A stretch of 64,000 nt of DNA from Autumnicola patrickiae (GTDB taxonomy: Bacteria; Bacteroidota; Bacteroidia; Flavobacteriales; Flavobacteriaceae): contig NZ_JAVRHM010000015.1 of NCBI RefSeq assembly GCF_031846525.1, positions 53,648-117,647 on the forward strand, written 5' to 3'. Positions 19,006 through 29,008 of the stretch are shown one piece after another. Position 1 is the stretch's first letter. Each line of letters opens with the position of its first letter. The position numbers were made by a program, and so were the translations under genes. The notes beneath the pieces were generated by a model. The model did not search any database and was not told where the DNA came from. It was given only the letters and a program-made list of their open reading frames with translations.

Positions 19006-19124
19006 TTTGTTAACTTCTAAAAATCATGCTGCCAGTTCACTTTACATCATCAACTACTCATTAGTTTGGCTTTATTCCTTCCGGAATCACTGATTCGCAT
19101 TATATCTTCTATTGGAAGTTTTTG

Positions 19125-20078
19125 TTATTCGGTTTCATTAAGTAAACGTGTTACCTCATCCAGCTTTGGTGTGAGAATAACCTCTATTCTCCGATTTTTT
19201 GCTCTTCCTTCAGCAGTATCGTTGCTGGCAATTGGTGCATATTCCCCTCTTCCGGCTGCAGTAAGGTTCTGCGGATCGATTTTACCATTCTCCTTCAGAA
19301 TTTGCACAATAGAAGTTGCTCGTTTTGTAGAAAGATCCCAGTTGTCGGTTAACGGACCGCTTCCACCGTAAGGCACATTATCGGTATGTCCTTCAATTAG
19401 CACCGCGATATCCGGATTTTGAGCCAGCACTTCCCCCAGCTGCTGAACTGCTCTCTTTCCTTCAGAATTTACTGCCCAGCTTCCGGAGCCAAACAGCAAC
19501 TTATTTTCCATGGAAACGTATACTTTTCCATCGCGCTGTTCTACAGTAAGTCCTTTTCCTTCAAAATTAGTAAGTGCCTTGGAAATAGCTTCTTTTAAAG
19601 CGTTCATTTTAGCATCTTTTGCAGCGATGAGTCCTTCAAGTTCATCTATGCGGTTGGAACGGGCCTGCAAATCCTTCTGAAGCTTTTCCAGTCTTATTTG
19701 TTCAGCTGCCAGTGCATTTTCTTTTTCCTCCAATTGAGCAAGTAACTCCCGGTTTTGTCTGGAATTTTCAGCAATAGCAGCAGAGCTATTCTGCTCCAAA
19801 GCGTCATACGAATTTTTCAAATTATCGTACTTAGATTGAAGGGAAGAAAGGCTTTCAGCTAGTTTATTTCGTTCTGCAGTTAAATTTTTATGCTCTTCCT
19901 GCAACGTATTATATGCTGTTTCCATTTTTCTGTACCGCTCCAGATCTACAGACATTTCCCTGTTTTCACGTTTAAGATCGGAATGCTGATTCTCGAGCTC
20001 CCCATATTTTTTAGAAGAAACACACGAGCTTAATATTAAAGACATTGCAGCTATGATAAAGAAATATTTTTTAACCAT
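19125..20078 (-). CDS. OmpA-family lipoprotein with coiled-coil
   Basis: An outer-membrane lipoprotein likely to tether the membrane to peptidoglycan. The signal peptide ends at lipobox LSSC (Cys19). A long coiled-coil follows (about 25-165; repeated heptads such as ENREMSVDLERYRKMETAY), then an OmpA C-terminal domain (about 190-310) with IEGHTDNVPYG, the peptidoglycan-binding Asp in NWDLSTKRA and Arg in NRRIEV. It has 317 residues. It starts 11 bases after the xth stop, so it is probably co-transcribed with xth from the promoter at 20872-20902. Confidence 0.93.
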   Translation of the reverse strand: MVKKYFFIIAAMSLILSSCVSSKKYGELENQHSDLKRENREMSVDLERYRKMETAYNTLQEEHKNLTAERNKLAESLSSLQSKYDNLKNSYDALEQNSSAAIAENSRQNRELLAQLEEKENALAAEQIRLEKLQKDLQARSNRIDELEGLIAAKDAKMNALKEAISKALTNFEGKGLTVEQRDGKVYVSMENKLLFGSGSWAVNSEGKRAVQQLGEVLAQNPDIAVLIEGHTDNVPYGGSGPLTDNWDLSTKRATSIVQILKENGKIDPQNLTAAGRGEYAPIASNDTAEGRAKNRRIEVILTPKLDEVTRLLNETE

Positions 20079-20089
20079 TTCTATAATTT

Positions 20090-20851
20090 TTATTCCAACT
20101 CAATTAAAACCGGACAGTGATCACTGTGATATGCCTCAGGTAATATAACGGCGCGCTTCATTTTTTCTTGTAAGGGTGCTGAAACAAGATTATAATCTAT
20201 ACGCCAACCTTTATTGTTATTCCTGGCATTTGCACGATAACTCCACCAGGAATAGTTATCTCCTTCTTCATTAAAGTACCGGAAGGAGTCTATAAAGCCA
20301 CTTTTCATAAAGTTATTAATCCATTTTCTTTCTTCCGGAAGAAATCCCGAAACGTTCTTTAGTCGAACAGGATCGTGAATATCAATAGCTTCATGACAAA
20401 TATTGTAATCTCCGCAAATAACGAGATTTGGAATTTCAAGTTTCAGCTTATCAACATACTTCTGAAAATCTGCCATGTACTGAAATTTGTGATCCAGCCT
20501 TTTAATGTTTGTTCCCGAAGGAAGGTAAAGGCTCATCACCGAAAAATTCTCAAAATCTACTCGCAGATTCCTCCCTTCAAAGTCCATATAGTCTATACCG
20601 GTACCATATTCTACATGCAGAGGTTCTACTTTACTAAGAATCGCAACCCCGCTATAGCCTTTTTTTTGCGCAGGATACCAGTAATGGTAGGGATAGCCCG
20701 CTTCTTCAAATTCTTCAAGGTTTAATTGATCTGGATTAGCTTTTATTTCCTGAAGACAAATAACATCGGGACTGGCTTGTTGCAGCCATTCCAGAAACCC
20801 CTTTCTAATTGCTGCCCTAATACCATTAACATTGTAAGAAATAATTCGCAT
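20090..20851 (-). CDS. xth: Exodeoxyribonuclease III (AP endonuclease)
   Basis: A base-excision repair nuclease that cuts 5' of abasic sites and degrades from 3' ends. It has 253 residues with the EEP-family active site: SYNVNGIRA (Asn), CLQEIKA (metal-binding Glu), VICGDYNICHEAIDI (Asp/Asn) and SDHCPVLIEL at the C-terminus (Asp-His). First gene of an xth-ompA unit, with a textbook Bacteroidota promoter upstream. No anomaly. Confidence 0.97.
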   Translation of the reverse strand: MRIISYNVNGIRAAIRKGFLEWLQQASPDVICLQEIKANPDQLNLEEFEEAGYPYHYWYPAQKKGYSGVAILSKVEPLHVEYGTGIDYMDFEGRNLRVDFENFSVMSLYLPSGTNIKRLDHKFQYMADFQKYVDKLKLEIPNLVICGDYNICHEAIDIHDPVRLKNVSGFLPEERKWINNFMKSGFIDSFRYFNEEGDNYSWWSYRANARNNNKGWRIDYNLVSAPLQEKMKRAVILPEAYHSDHCPVLIELE

Positions 20852-20871
20852 CTAGTATGTTCAGATTTTTG

Positions 20872-20902
20872 CAAAAATAATTTTATTCGAAACATCTGCA
20901 AA
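20872..20902 (-). promoter_or_regulatory. Complete Bacteroidota promoter of xth (-33 TTTG, 19 bp, -7 TATTTTTG)
   Basis: On the minus strand, TTTG at 20902-20899, exactly 19 bases, then TATTTTTG at 20879-20872. This fits the sigma-A consensus TTTG-N19-TAnnTTTG in both boxes and spacing. The predicted start is about 14 bases before the ATG at 20851. It is the best promoter match I found in the window. Confidence 0.8.
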
Positions 20903-20987
20903 CCCTCAGACTGGTGAATCTAATGAAGAAGAAAAAAGCCTATTGTAAAAATCTTCTGCACTTACACATAAGAGATTATTTTTGATC

Positions 20988-23951
20988 TTACTTTACAATA
21001 AACCGCTTCACTTTTCCAAATTCCCTTGTACCCACCCTTACAAGGTAAACTCCTCTTGCGGCATAAGACATATCAAGATCATAGACATAACCGTACCCGT
21101 TATTCTCTATCTGGTTTTCAATAAGCTTTTGCCCCAGCATATTATGAACGGTAATTCTCAGCGTTTCATCATAATCTGTTTCAATGGCCACACGATATTG
21201 TCCATTTTCACCATTAACTACAAGAAGTTCTGCTTCATTAAGTATAAAATCCTCAATATTTAAAGTACTGTCGGTAACGTTTACAGAATAGTCGTGTGTT
21301 GTACCATAATCCATTACTTCACATGGATTATTAAGGCTTCCTTCAAAATTCGTATCTCCTGCTCTTACTCTTAAAAGATGTTGACCAAGAGCAGCATCAT
21401 CAGGAAGGGTAAATTCTACAGAAAGCGCTGTATTGGCTCTGGGAATTACCTCAGAACTTATAAATCTCTCATCATTATCAAAAACAGCATCATCATCCAG
21501 GTCAATCCACATAGAAAACTGTTCCCTTTCCTCTTCTGCAAACAAAGATTTTACAGTAACCGTAAAGGTGCCTTGTGAGCGATCCAATGTTGCGTTGGAG
21601 CCAATAAAATCTATGTAACCATTCCCACAGGGAATACGTTCATTTAAAATTTCTTCCAATTCGAAATAAAAAAGTCCGTCTCCATAAGAACAATCCGAAC
21701 CTTCGGGAATACAATTAAGATTAGCAATAGATTTTACAGTGGGATCATTGGTAGGATTGAAATCTTCTTCAAGATGTGTTCTGGCGGTAATCCGGTAACT
21801 TCCCGAAGGACTAAGATCTGCTGGCTGATTAAAAGTATATACTTCATTTTCTCCAACTTCTACAGTCCCCTCAAAAATTTCCTTTACCGGAATATTATTT
21901 CCAACCTGGTAAGAAACAGGGAAATTAGATTGTGGCTCCCCTCCAAAATTTTCAATAGTAATACTAACCACCTCTGTAGACGCTAAATTTTGTCCGGTAA
22001 CAGGCACATCTATAGAAGTTACACCTACATCCCTGGGCGGCAGATTTTTTATTTGAGCTATTAGAACATCATTTTCAGTATCCTGATCATTATTTAAACC
22101 GGTACTAAAAACAACTTCATAGGTTTCTCCAATTTCTGAAAAATCTGCAGGTTCAGAAAAGGTGAAGTCAACCGATTCGGTTGCCGCAATGCTTTCAGTA
22201 AAAGTTTCTGTAACTGTTTGTCCCCCATTTACAGTATAGCTAACAGGAAAACCAGATTGTGCATTAGAACCAAAATTTCTTATTCTGATGGTAATCTCTT
22301 CAGCATTTCCCAAAGTCGCATCTTGAGGAGTTACGCGCCCTGTTACTCCTACATCATTGCCATTATCGGCTGCAATTCTAAAAACCCCTACACGATTTTT
22401 ACGATTCACGCCTTCGAAGTACTCAGCATTATGCCAGAAAGTTAAATCATCTTCAGGATCTACAGAGAGATGAGCATAATCGCCATACCTGCTGTTAGGG
22501 TCAGGATCTTCTCCTTCAACTATAGTCTGCTCCTCCAGAGTCATCAACCCTAATTCATCGTTTGCATACCTTCCGGTATATCTTATGGATGGAAAAATAG
22601 GCGTTTCAGGGCTATCATCCAGGATGGTAAACCCAAGACCAATATTACCCTGTCCATCAATTCCTATACTCCCGCTAAACCTGTCACTTTTATCCGGCGC
22701 ATAGGTCCCTTCCTGATAAACCGACCATAATCCACCATTGACCTCCTGCCTAAGCTCATACCACCTGATACCGGCATGTTCTGCAGCAGTGGGGTCCACG
22801 TCTACAACAAAATTCATTACTACAGAAGTATGTGTATCAAAACGTCTATACTGCGTCATATACATCATTGTCGCCTGGAGTGCATCAATCTCGGGAGCAT
22901 TACCAGGCTGAGAAAGGTTGCTGAAGGAGCCACCGTCAAAAGTCGCCATAAAAGGTGAAACACCATCTGCCTGCCCAAGCTCCTGTGATTCTGAAATTTC
23001 TGAAGAAGAAGGATTATCCCAATTCATATTAATCAGCCAGATTTTTAAATGGTCTTCAATAACACCTGCCCATGCATCATCCTGCATAAAAACAATTGGT
23101 GCATTTCCTCGGGGCGGCGAAATATCTCCTATGGCATGAAAACCCGCCGGACTGTAAAATCCATTTGTACGGATTCCAGGCAAAGGAAAAGATACAATTC
23201 CTGCAGTCTCTCCCTTTAACATCTGGTCCCGTTCAACCACGTAAATAACCTGACTTTGATCTGCAGTACTTGCATTTTTATTGGTGGTAATATAATAACC
23301 ATCACCCCAGACTGAGATTTTAGGATAATCCGGCAGCACTCCATTTGTTGTAAATCTGTAAGTAAACCAGCCATCATTTAAAGGATCCGGACCACGGGAA
23401 ACAGCTATAAGAAAACTTTCTGGAGTATCACTAAATTGACTTATTAAAAATCGGTCTGCAAATTCGTCATAAACCACAATAGGATCACCCAAAGTTTCAT
23501 TGGCAAATTCCCCACCGATACTTGCTAAAGATGCAGGCGGCAATAACTGATTTCCACTTTTGTCCCAAATTGAAAAAGCCGAATTCCACGCATTTACGTA
23601 GTGATTAGGGCCGATAGAACCAGTAGGGTCTGAAGGTGTTGATCTTGTACTTACAGCTTCGTAGGACAATATTGGTGCTTTTGAAGGCACCTCCCCCATT
23701 TTATTTTGTAAGGCAGGATCTATAGTTTTAGGCAATCCTTTTCCCGGAACTATAGAATTAATACCACGGTTTCGTGGATTAAATACTTTAAATTCTGAAG
23801 AAGGAGCTATTAATTTGCCTTTAGACAGCGCCCCTGAAGCTACAGCCCTGGCAGAATCTACATAAACAGGACCTGAAATTTGTTTATTTTGTGCTTCTAC
23901 ATCAGGATGAAAAAGGAATAGGAGAACTAAAAGATAAAGTAAATTTTTCAT
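20988..23951 (-). CDS. Large secreted protein with CARDB-like repeats, GEVED domain and T9SS type A sorting domain
   Basis: A 987-residue exported protein sent across the outer membrane by the type IX secretion system. Signal peptide: MKNLLYLLVLLFLFHPDVEA, cleaved before Q. Residues about 75-530 form a beta-propeller-like or unknown domain (GSIGPNHYVNAWNSAFSIWD; sequence repeatedly mentions surface-protein-type strands). Two CARDB-like Ig repeats (VGVTGRVTPQDATLG near 545; VGVTSIDVPVTGQNL near 650) follow, then a GEVED domain (FSMWIDLDDDAVFDNDE near 840) and the C-terminal T9SS type A domain (about 912-987, ending RGVYLVRVGTREFGKVKRF). No catalytic motif is evident, so adhesion or surface display is likely. 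Monocistronic between xth and glyS. Confidence 0.9.
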   Translation of the reverse strand: MKNLLYLLVLLFLFHPDVEAQNKQISGPVYVDSARAVASGALSKGKLIAPSSEFKVFNPRNRGINSIVPGKGLPKTIDPALQNKMGEVPSKAPILSYEAVSTRSTPSDPTGSIGPNHYVNAWNSAFSIWDKSGNQLLPPASLASIGGEFANETLGDPIVVYDEFADRFLISQFSDTPESFLIAVSRGPDPLNDGWFTYRFTTNGVLPDYPKISVWGDGYYITTNKNASTADQSQVIYVVERDQMLKGETAGIVSFPLPGIRTNGFYSPAGFHAIGDISPPRGNAPIVFMQDDAWAGVIEDHLKIWLINMNWDNPSSSEISESQELGQADGVSPFMATFDGGSFSNLSQPGNAPEIDALQATMMYMTQYRRFDTHTSVVMNFVVDVDPTAAEHAGIRWYELRQEVNGGLWSVYQEGTYAPDKSDRFSGSIGIDGQGNIGLGFTILDDSPETPIFPSIRYTGRYANDELGLMTLEEQTIVEGEDPDPNSRYGDYAHLSVDPEDDLTFWHNAEYFEGVNRKNRVGVFRIAADNGNDVGVTGRVTPQDATLGNAEEITIRIRNFGSNAQSGFPVSYTVNGGQTVTETFTESIAATESVDFTFSEPADFSEIGETYEVVFSTGLNNDQDTENDVLIAQIKNLPPRDVGVTSIDVPVTGQNLASTEVVSITIENFGGEPQSNFPVSYQVGNNIPVKEIFEGTVEVGENEVYTFNQPADLSPSGSYRITARTHLEEDFNPTNDPTVKSIANLNCIPEGSDCSYGDGLFYFELEEILNERIPCGNGYIDFIGSNATLDRSQGTFTVTVKSLFAEEEREQFSMWIDLDDDAVFDNDERFISSEVIPRANTALSVEFTLPDDAALGQHLLRVRAGDTNFEGSLNNPCEVMDYGTTHDYSVNVTDSTLNIEDFILNEAELLVVNGENGQYRVAIETDYDETLRITVHNMLGQKLIENQIENNGYGYVYDLDMSYAARGVYLVRVGTREFGKVKRFIVK

Positions 23952-24112
23952 TGTATATGGGATCCCCTTCTTTAAGAAATCAATGCTGTTTTCGACTAAA
24001 AGAAGAAAGCTAAAGTTAATAATATAATTCAGAAATTTCTTACTTATCTCTTCAGACTCTTTACCGAAGATTTATAACGGTTAATAATAACTATATAATG
24101 AAACAGGAAATT

Positions 24113-25651
24113 CTAACTTTCGAGCCAGCTTCTAAAATCCGTTTCTTTTCTTATAATTGCCGATAATTGCGAAATTTCAACCCTCTTTTGCTCCATAGAA
24201 TCCCTAAATCTAACGGTAACCTTTTTATCTTCAAGAGAATCGTGATCTACAGTGATACAAAGAGGCGTTCCTGCAGCATCCTGGCGCCGGTATCTTCTAC
24301 CAATAGCATCCTTTTCATCAAATTGAATATTAAATTCCCATCTTAATTCATCAAAAATTTCCTGGGCAAGTTCTGGCAAGCCGTCTTTCTTCACCAAAGG
24401 CAAAATTGCTGCTTTTGTTGGGGCAAGTACGGCCGGAAGTTTTAAAACTGTCCTGCTACTGCCATCTTCCAGCTCTTCTTCTTTTAAAGATGCCGCAAGT
24501 ACAGAAAGGAACATCCTGTCCAGCCCAATGGAAGTTTCAATTACGTAAGGCACATAATTCTCCTTCAGTTCAGGATCATAAAATCGCAATTTTTTACCCG
24601 AATGTTCTTCGTGAGCTTTTAAATCAAAATCTGTACGGGAATGGATTCCCTCAAGCTCTTTAAATCCAAACGGATAATCAAATTCTATATCTGCCGCTGC
24701 ATTGGCATAGTGAGCAAGTTTATCGTGATCATGAAAACGGTAATTTTCCTCTCCAAGCCCTAACGATAAATGCCATTTTAGACGCACCTCTTTCCAGTGC
24801 TCATACCACTTTAATTCTTCTCCCGGACGAACAAAAAACTGCATTTCCATTTGCTCAAACTCCCTCATTCTAAAAATAAACTGCCGCGCTACAATTTCAT
24901 TTCTGAAAGCTTTTCCTATTTGTGCAATTCCAAAAGGGATTTTCATCCTTCCTGTTTTTTGTACGTTAGAAAAGTTAACGAAAATTCCCTGTGCAGTTTC
25001 AGGACGAAGATATAGTTGAGTTGCAGAATCTGCTGAAGCCCCTAATTTGGTTCCAAACATTAAATTAAATTGCCTTACATCTGTCCAGTTTTTGGAACCT
25101 GTCTCAGGATCGGCAATTTCAAGTTCTTCAATAAGCGATTTTACATCAGCAAGATCTTCATTTGTTAAAGATCTGCCCAAACGTTCCAGGATTTCTTTCC
25201 GATCACCTAAATATCTTTTTACCCGCGGATTGGTAGCTTTGTATTGCTCCTCGTCAAATTCTTCTCCAAAACGTTTTTTTGTTTTATCTATCTCCTTTTG
25301 TGCTTTTTGCAACAGCTTTTCAGCATGATCTTCTACAAGCACATCTGCGCGGTAACGCCGTTTGGAATCTTTATTATCAATTAAGGGATCGTTAAAAGCA
25401 TCGACATGTCCAGAGGCTTTCCAGGTAGTAGGGTGCATTAAAATTGCAGCATCTATGCCCACAATATTCTGGTGCATCTGCACCATACTTTTCCACCAGT
25501 ACTCCTTGATGTTTTTCTTTAATTCCGCACCGTTTTGACCATAGTCATAAACTGCGCTCAACCCATCGTATATTTCGCTTGATGCAAAAATATACCCATA
25601 CTCTTTAGCATGGGATATTACATTCTTGAATAAATCTTCGTTTTTTGCCAT
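24113..25651 (-). CDS. glyS: Glycyl-tRNA synthetase (class II, single-chain)
   Basis: Charges tRNA-Gly in the cytosol. The 512-residue single-chain (eukaryote/archaeal-like) type has class II motif 2 (GIAQIGKAFRNEI), motif 3 (TSIGLDRMFLSVL) and the C-terminal anticodon-binding domain (about 400-500). The family-specific HPTTWKASGHVDAFNDPL block is near residues 54-71. This form is normal in Bacteroidota, unlike the two-subunit GlyQS. The ATG at 25651 is close to a minus-strand TATTTTTG (25663-25656), so the leader would be very short if that element is used. It is preceded by a terminator closing the upstream coiled-coil gene. Confidence 0.97.
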   Translation of the reverse strand: MAKNEDLFKNVISHAKEYGYIFASSEIYDGLSAVYDYGQNGAELKKNIKEYWWKSMVQMHQNIVGIDAAILMHPTTWKASGHVDAFNDPLIDNKDSKRRYRADVLVEDHAEKLLQKAQKEIDKTKKRFGEEFDEEQYKATNPRVKRYLGDRKEILERLGRSLTNEDLADVKSLIEELEIADPETGSKNWTDVRQFNLMFGTKLGASADSATQLYLRPETAQGIFVNFSNVQKTGRMKIPFGIAQIGKAFRNEIVARQFIFRMREFEQMEMQFFVRPGEELKWYEHWKEVRLKWHLSLGLGEENYRFHDHDKLAHYANAAADIEFDYPFGFKELEGIHSRTDFDLKAHEEHSGKKLRFYDPELKENYVPYVIETSIGLDRMFLSVLAASLKEEELEDGSSRTVLKLPAVLAPTKAAILPLVKKDGLPELAQEIFDELRWEFNIQFDEKDAIGRRYRRQDAAGTPLCITVDHDSLEDKKVTVRFRDSMEQKRVEISQLSAIIRKETDFRSWLES

Positions 25652-25669
25652 AGAGCAAAAATAAAAAAA

Positions 25670-25693
25670 CCGCCCTGATATACACCAAGGCGG
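25670..25693 (-). terminator. Terminator after the coiled-coil membrane protein gene
   Basis: A GC-rich 5-bp stem (CCGCC 25670-25674 with GGCGG 25689-25693) is followed on the minus strand by a T-rich run (25669-25657). It lies 18 bases after the stop at 25712 and overlaps the likely glyS promoter. Confidence 0.6.
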
Positions 25694-25711
25694 CCCCTTT
25701 TTTGTTCTAAA

Positions 25712-26596
25712 TTATCTTAAACTGAAATTGGAAGTGCCTATGAGGTAAGCGTCTGAATATACATAGACTTTAAACTCCCCTTCAATTAGCCTGTCCTCAC
25801 TAGCATTGGCAAGAATACAAACATCCAGTTCCTCATTTTCATAATAAACTCTTGAAGTTGCACTGTAAACCATTACTCCGCCTTCATGCTGAACAATAAT
25901 TTCGTCCCCCACCAGTTCATTTTCCGGATTATAAACCTGTACATTAATGGTTTTCTCCCCCGGCTCTGCCAGTTCGTTAGATGAAATTGTAAAGCAGGTT
26001 CTTATCTGGTCCACTCTTCTTGTCCTGTCGTTTTCAACAACTTTACCACTATTTCTTACGATCACACCTTCTCCTGTTAATCCGGTGATTTTTAATCTTG
26101 AAGCACGATCTACTTTTGAAGAAAGGTTTTGATTGGTATCCTGCAAAGAATCTGACAGCCTTGTGCGTTCTTCAAGCACTATATTTGTACTGTCCATTGC
26201 AGTAGTTAAACGCTGATTCTGGGAACTCAAACTGTCCACAACCCTAAAAAGCCTGTCTTTTTCAGCTCTTAAATTTCCTATTTCCCTTCTGTATCGGGAA
26301 ATAAGTGCAAGGTTTGCCTCGTTGTCTTTTACAGAATCCAGCAGCCTGTTTATCCGCTCCCGCGCTTCTACCATGTTCTGGTCCATTATTTCATTCTCTT
26401 CAATAGCTTCATCATACTTGATGATAAGGTCATTAAGTTCATCTTCTATTACAGCTTTTTCTTTCTGAAGAATTTCTTTGTTCTCCTTCTCTTCATTGTA
26501 AAATTTTATAGTATAGATACTCAAAGCGATTAATGCCACAGCCAGCACTGCGGTTAAAATTTTTAATGCTTTATTGTTTTTCTTTTCGGTCATCAT
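25712..26596 (-). CDS. Membrane-anchored coiled-coil protein of unknown function
   Basis: 294 residues with one N-terminal membrane helix (about 10-28, LKILTAVLAVALIALSIYTI), then a long coiled-coil (about 32-168; runs such as NKEILQKEKAVIEDELNDL). A C-terminal beta domain follows (about 172-294, GLTGEGVIVRNSGKVVEND). Such proteins are sometimes labelled chromosome-partitioning proteins in flavobacteria, but I see no ATPase or DNA-binding motif, so I would not use that name. The gene starts 60 bases from comF, which runs the opposite way. The start may be at the first or second Met. Confidence 0.75.
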   Translation of the reverse strand: MMTEKKNNKALKILTAVLAVALIALSIYTIKFYNEEKENKEILQKEKAVIEDELNDLIIKYDEAIEENEIMDQNMVEARERINRLLDSVKDNEANLALISRYRREIGNLRAEKDRLFRVVDSLSSQNQRLTTAMDSTNIVLEERTRLSDSLQDTNQNLSSKVDRASRLKITGLTGEGVIVRNSGKVVENDRTRRVDQIRTCFTISSNELAEPGEKTINVQVYNPENELVGDEIIVQHEGGVMVYSATSRVYYENEELDVCILANASEDRLIEGEFKVYVYSDAYLIGTSNFSLR

Positions 26597-26656
26597 ACTT
26601 ATGATTTTAGTTTGTAAATTTATGTTTTAACCAAGTAAAACACAATGCATTAACAA

Positions 26657-27337
26657 ATGTTTCACGATTTAGTTTCCCTGTTCTACCCCAGAGCCTGCAA
26701 TTGTTGCAGCATAGAATTGGCTAGGAATGAACATACCGTTTGCACTTCATGCCTGCATGAATTACCCGTCACAAATTACCACCTTTACAACGAGAATCCC
26801 GCCAAAAAAGTATTTTATGGACGTGCAGAGATAGAAAATGCTACTTCGCTACTATTTTTCAGAAAAAAAGGAATGGTCCAATCTTTAATTCATAATTTAA
26901 AATATCGTGGAAATGAAGAAATAAGTGCTTTCCTTGGGGAGTGGATGGGTACGGAATTAGCTGAAATTGAAAAATACCAGAGTATGGACAGTGTAATTCC
27001 TGTGCCTTTGCATAAAAACAAACTAAGATCACGCGGATTTAATCAGGTGGAAGGTTTCGCCAGAAAAATTGCTGAAAAATTAGACGCTGAATTCATAGAC
27101 GATGTTCTGGTCAAAAAATCTCCCGGCAATACGCAGGCGCTCCGTAACCGGCTTTCGAGATGGGGAAATATGGAAGAAACTTTTTTAGTGGAAAACCCGG
27201 AAAAAATTAAAAATAAAAATGTTTTGCTTGTAGATGATATTATCACAACAGGCGCAACACTGGAAGCTTGCATAGAAAAACTTAAACAGGTTGGAGGAGT
27301 AAAAGTGAGTATAGCTACAATGGCAATTACAAATTGA
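26657..27337 (+). CDS. comF: ComF-family phosphoribosyltransferase-like protein
   Basis: Resembles ComF/GntX proteins, linked to DNA uptake in competent bacteria. The 226 residues have two N-terminal Cys pairs (C14/C17 and C29/C32) likely to bind zinc, followed by a type I PRTase fold with IPVPLHKNKLRSRGFNQ and the PRPP loop VLLVDDIITTGATL (about 192-205). No other competence gene is in the window. It is divergent from the coiled-coil gene and followed by the Ig-like lipoprotein after 57 bases. Confidence 0.9.
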   Translation: MFHDLVSLFYPRACNCCSIELARNEHTVCTSCLHELPVTNYHLYNENPAKKVFYGRAEIENATSLLFFRKKGMVQSLIHNLKYRGNEEISAFLGEWMGTELAEIEKYQSMDSVIPVPLHKNKLRSRGFNQVEGFARKIAEKLDAEFIDDVLVKKSPGNTQALRNRLSRWGNMEETFLVENPEKIKNKNVLLVDDIITTGATLEACIEKLKQVGGVKVSIATMAITN

Positions 27338-27394
27338 ATTTCGCGTTAAAACTTAAAATAATTGTTTCTTTGCTTCAAAAATTAGCTTCCATTA

Positions 27395-29008
27395 ATGAGA
27401 AATAGAATTCCGGGCTATCTAATTGTAATTATTCTTCTTTTAACGTTGGTACAATGTGCAAAAAAAGGAATGCCTGAAGGTGGCCCAAAAGATGAGGAGC
27501 CGCCAGAGTTTATAAGAGCTAATCCCGAAAATTACACTACTAACTTCAACAAAAAGGAGATAAGAATATTTTTTGATGAATATGTGAAGTTAAAAAATCC
27601 GCAGCAACAGATAATCATTTCTCCCCCCATGGATCCAAGGCCTTCAATTTTACCACTTGGCAGTGCAAGGAGGGATGTACAAATAGAGATTTTTGATACC
27701 CTGGAAGAAAACACTACCTATGCGATAAACTTCGGAAAAAGTATTATTGACAACAACGAAAGCAATCCTTTAAATTATTTCAAATATGTTTTTTCTACCG
27801 GAGATTATATCGATTCTCTAGAAGTAGGCGGAACTGTGGAAGACGCTTATTTAAAAAACCCTGAAGATTTTATTTCCGTTTTCTTATATGAAGTAGATTC
27901 TACATATTCAGATTCTGTGGTTTACCAAAAAACTCCACGCTATGTTACCTACACACTCGACAGCACAAATATTTTTCAGCTTGAAAATTTAAAGGCCGGC
28001 ACATATCAAATGGTCGCCATAACAGATAACAACGATAATTACCTTTTTAATCCAAAAAGTGAGAAAATTGGGTTTATAGATAATTATGTTACTATCCCTA
28101 CAGATTCTACTTATGAAATGACACTCTTTAAAGAGGAGTTAGAATTTGAAATACAACGCCCAAAACAATTAAAAGGACAGCAAATCTTATTTGGATACGA
28201 AGGAGTTACAGCTCTGGACAGTGTGCGTATTGAGCTACTCAACCCAAAACCAGATAATTTTACTTCCCGCATTGTAAAAGACAGGAAAACAGATTCTCTT
28301 TATTATTGGTACGAACCGCAACTGGAAACAGATAGTCTTTATTTTGAAGTTATTAGTCCCAGAAGCAGAGATACACTCATTGCAAGGATATCAGAAATGG
28401 CCAGAGATTCGCTAACGGTAAGTGCTACCCCCAGCGGTAATATCGCATTTGACCAGGAAGTTATTCTTAGAGCAAATACGCCCCTGGTGGAGAGCAACGA
28501 CAGCCTTATCTCTGTTGTTAACCAAGATTCTATTTTCATCCCTTTTTCTACGGAACTAAGCTTAATTGAAAATGAATTACGAATATCATTTGAAAAAGAG
28601 GAGAGTAGCCAGTATTCTATAAGAGCTTTACCCGGTACAGTAGTAGATATGTTTGAAGCAACAAACGATACGCTGACCCAAAGAGTCACCACAAAAGCCT
28701 TTTCAGAATTTGGCAATATCACCTTCAGGCTTCAGAATGTAGAACAATATCCAATTATTGTTCAAATAACAGACCTTAAAGGTGTTCCAATAGCAGAAAA
28801 GTATTCCACAGGAGAAAGTGTTATTAGCTTTAGTAATGTAAATCCCGGCAACTACTTTATGAGAATAATCTATGATCGTAATGAAAACAGCAAATGGGAC
28901 ACGGGTAATTACCTGAAAAAATTAAAGCCGGAAAAAATCGAATATTTTCCCGATACCTTAACCATACGTGCAAACTGGGATATGGATGAACTATTTATTC
29001 TAGAATAA
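27395..29008 (+). CDS. Ig-like (Big_5) domain lipoprotein
   Basis: A 537-residue predicted lipoprotein: signal peptide with lipobox LVQC (Cys21), then KKGMPEGGPKDEEPP. An SbsA-type Big_5 domain follows at about 35-135 (FFDEYVKLKNPQQQIIISPP, then YAINFGKSIIDNNESNPL). The remainder is beta-rich with short Ig-like strands, including YQMVAITDNNDNYLFNP and RIIYDRNENSKWDTGNYL, prealbumin-like segments typical of Bacteroidota surface lipoproteins. Function is unknown; it is structural or protein-binding by inference. It converges on the omega-amidase gene with a 14-base overlap of 3' ends. Confidence 0.85.
   Translation: MRNRIPGYLIVIILLLTLVQCAKKGMPEGGPKDEEPPEFIRANPENYTTNFNKKEIRIFFDEYVKLKNPQQQIIISPPMDPRPSILPLGSARRDVQIEIFDTLEENTTYAINFGKSIIDNNESNPLNYFKYVFSTGDYIDSLEVGGTVEDAYLKNPEDFISVFLYEVDSTYSDSVVYQKTPRYVTYTLDSTNIFQLENLKAGTYQMVAITDNNDNYLFNPKSEKIGFIDNYVTIPTDSTYEMTLFKEELEFEIQRPKQLKGQQILFGYEGVTALDSVRIELLNPKPDNFTSRIVKDRKTDSLYYWYEPQLETDSLYFEVISPRSRDTLIARISEMARDSLTVSATPSGNIAFDQEVILRANTPLVESNDSLISVVNQDSIFIPFSTELSLIENELRISFEKEESSQYSIRALPGTVVDMFEATNDTLTQRVTTKAFSEFGNITFRLQNVEQYPIIVQITDLKGVPIAEKYSTGESVISFSNVNPGNYFMRIIYDRNENSKWDTGNYLKKLKPEKIEYFPDTLTIRANWDMDELFILE

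Noticed and set aside
20941..21000. TATTGTAAA / TTTACAATA inverted repeat at the end of the T9SS protein gene
   Set aside because: The arms are 9 bases with a loop over 40 bases that runs across the stop codon; chance in AT-rich sequence is enough.
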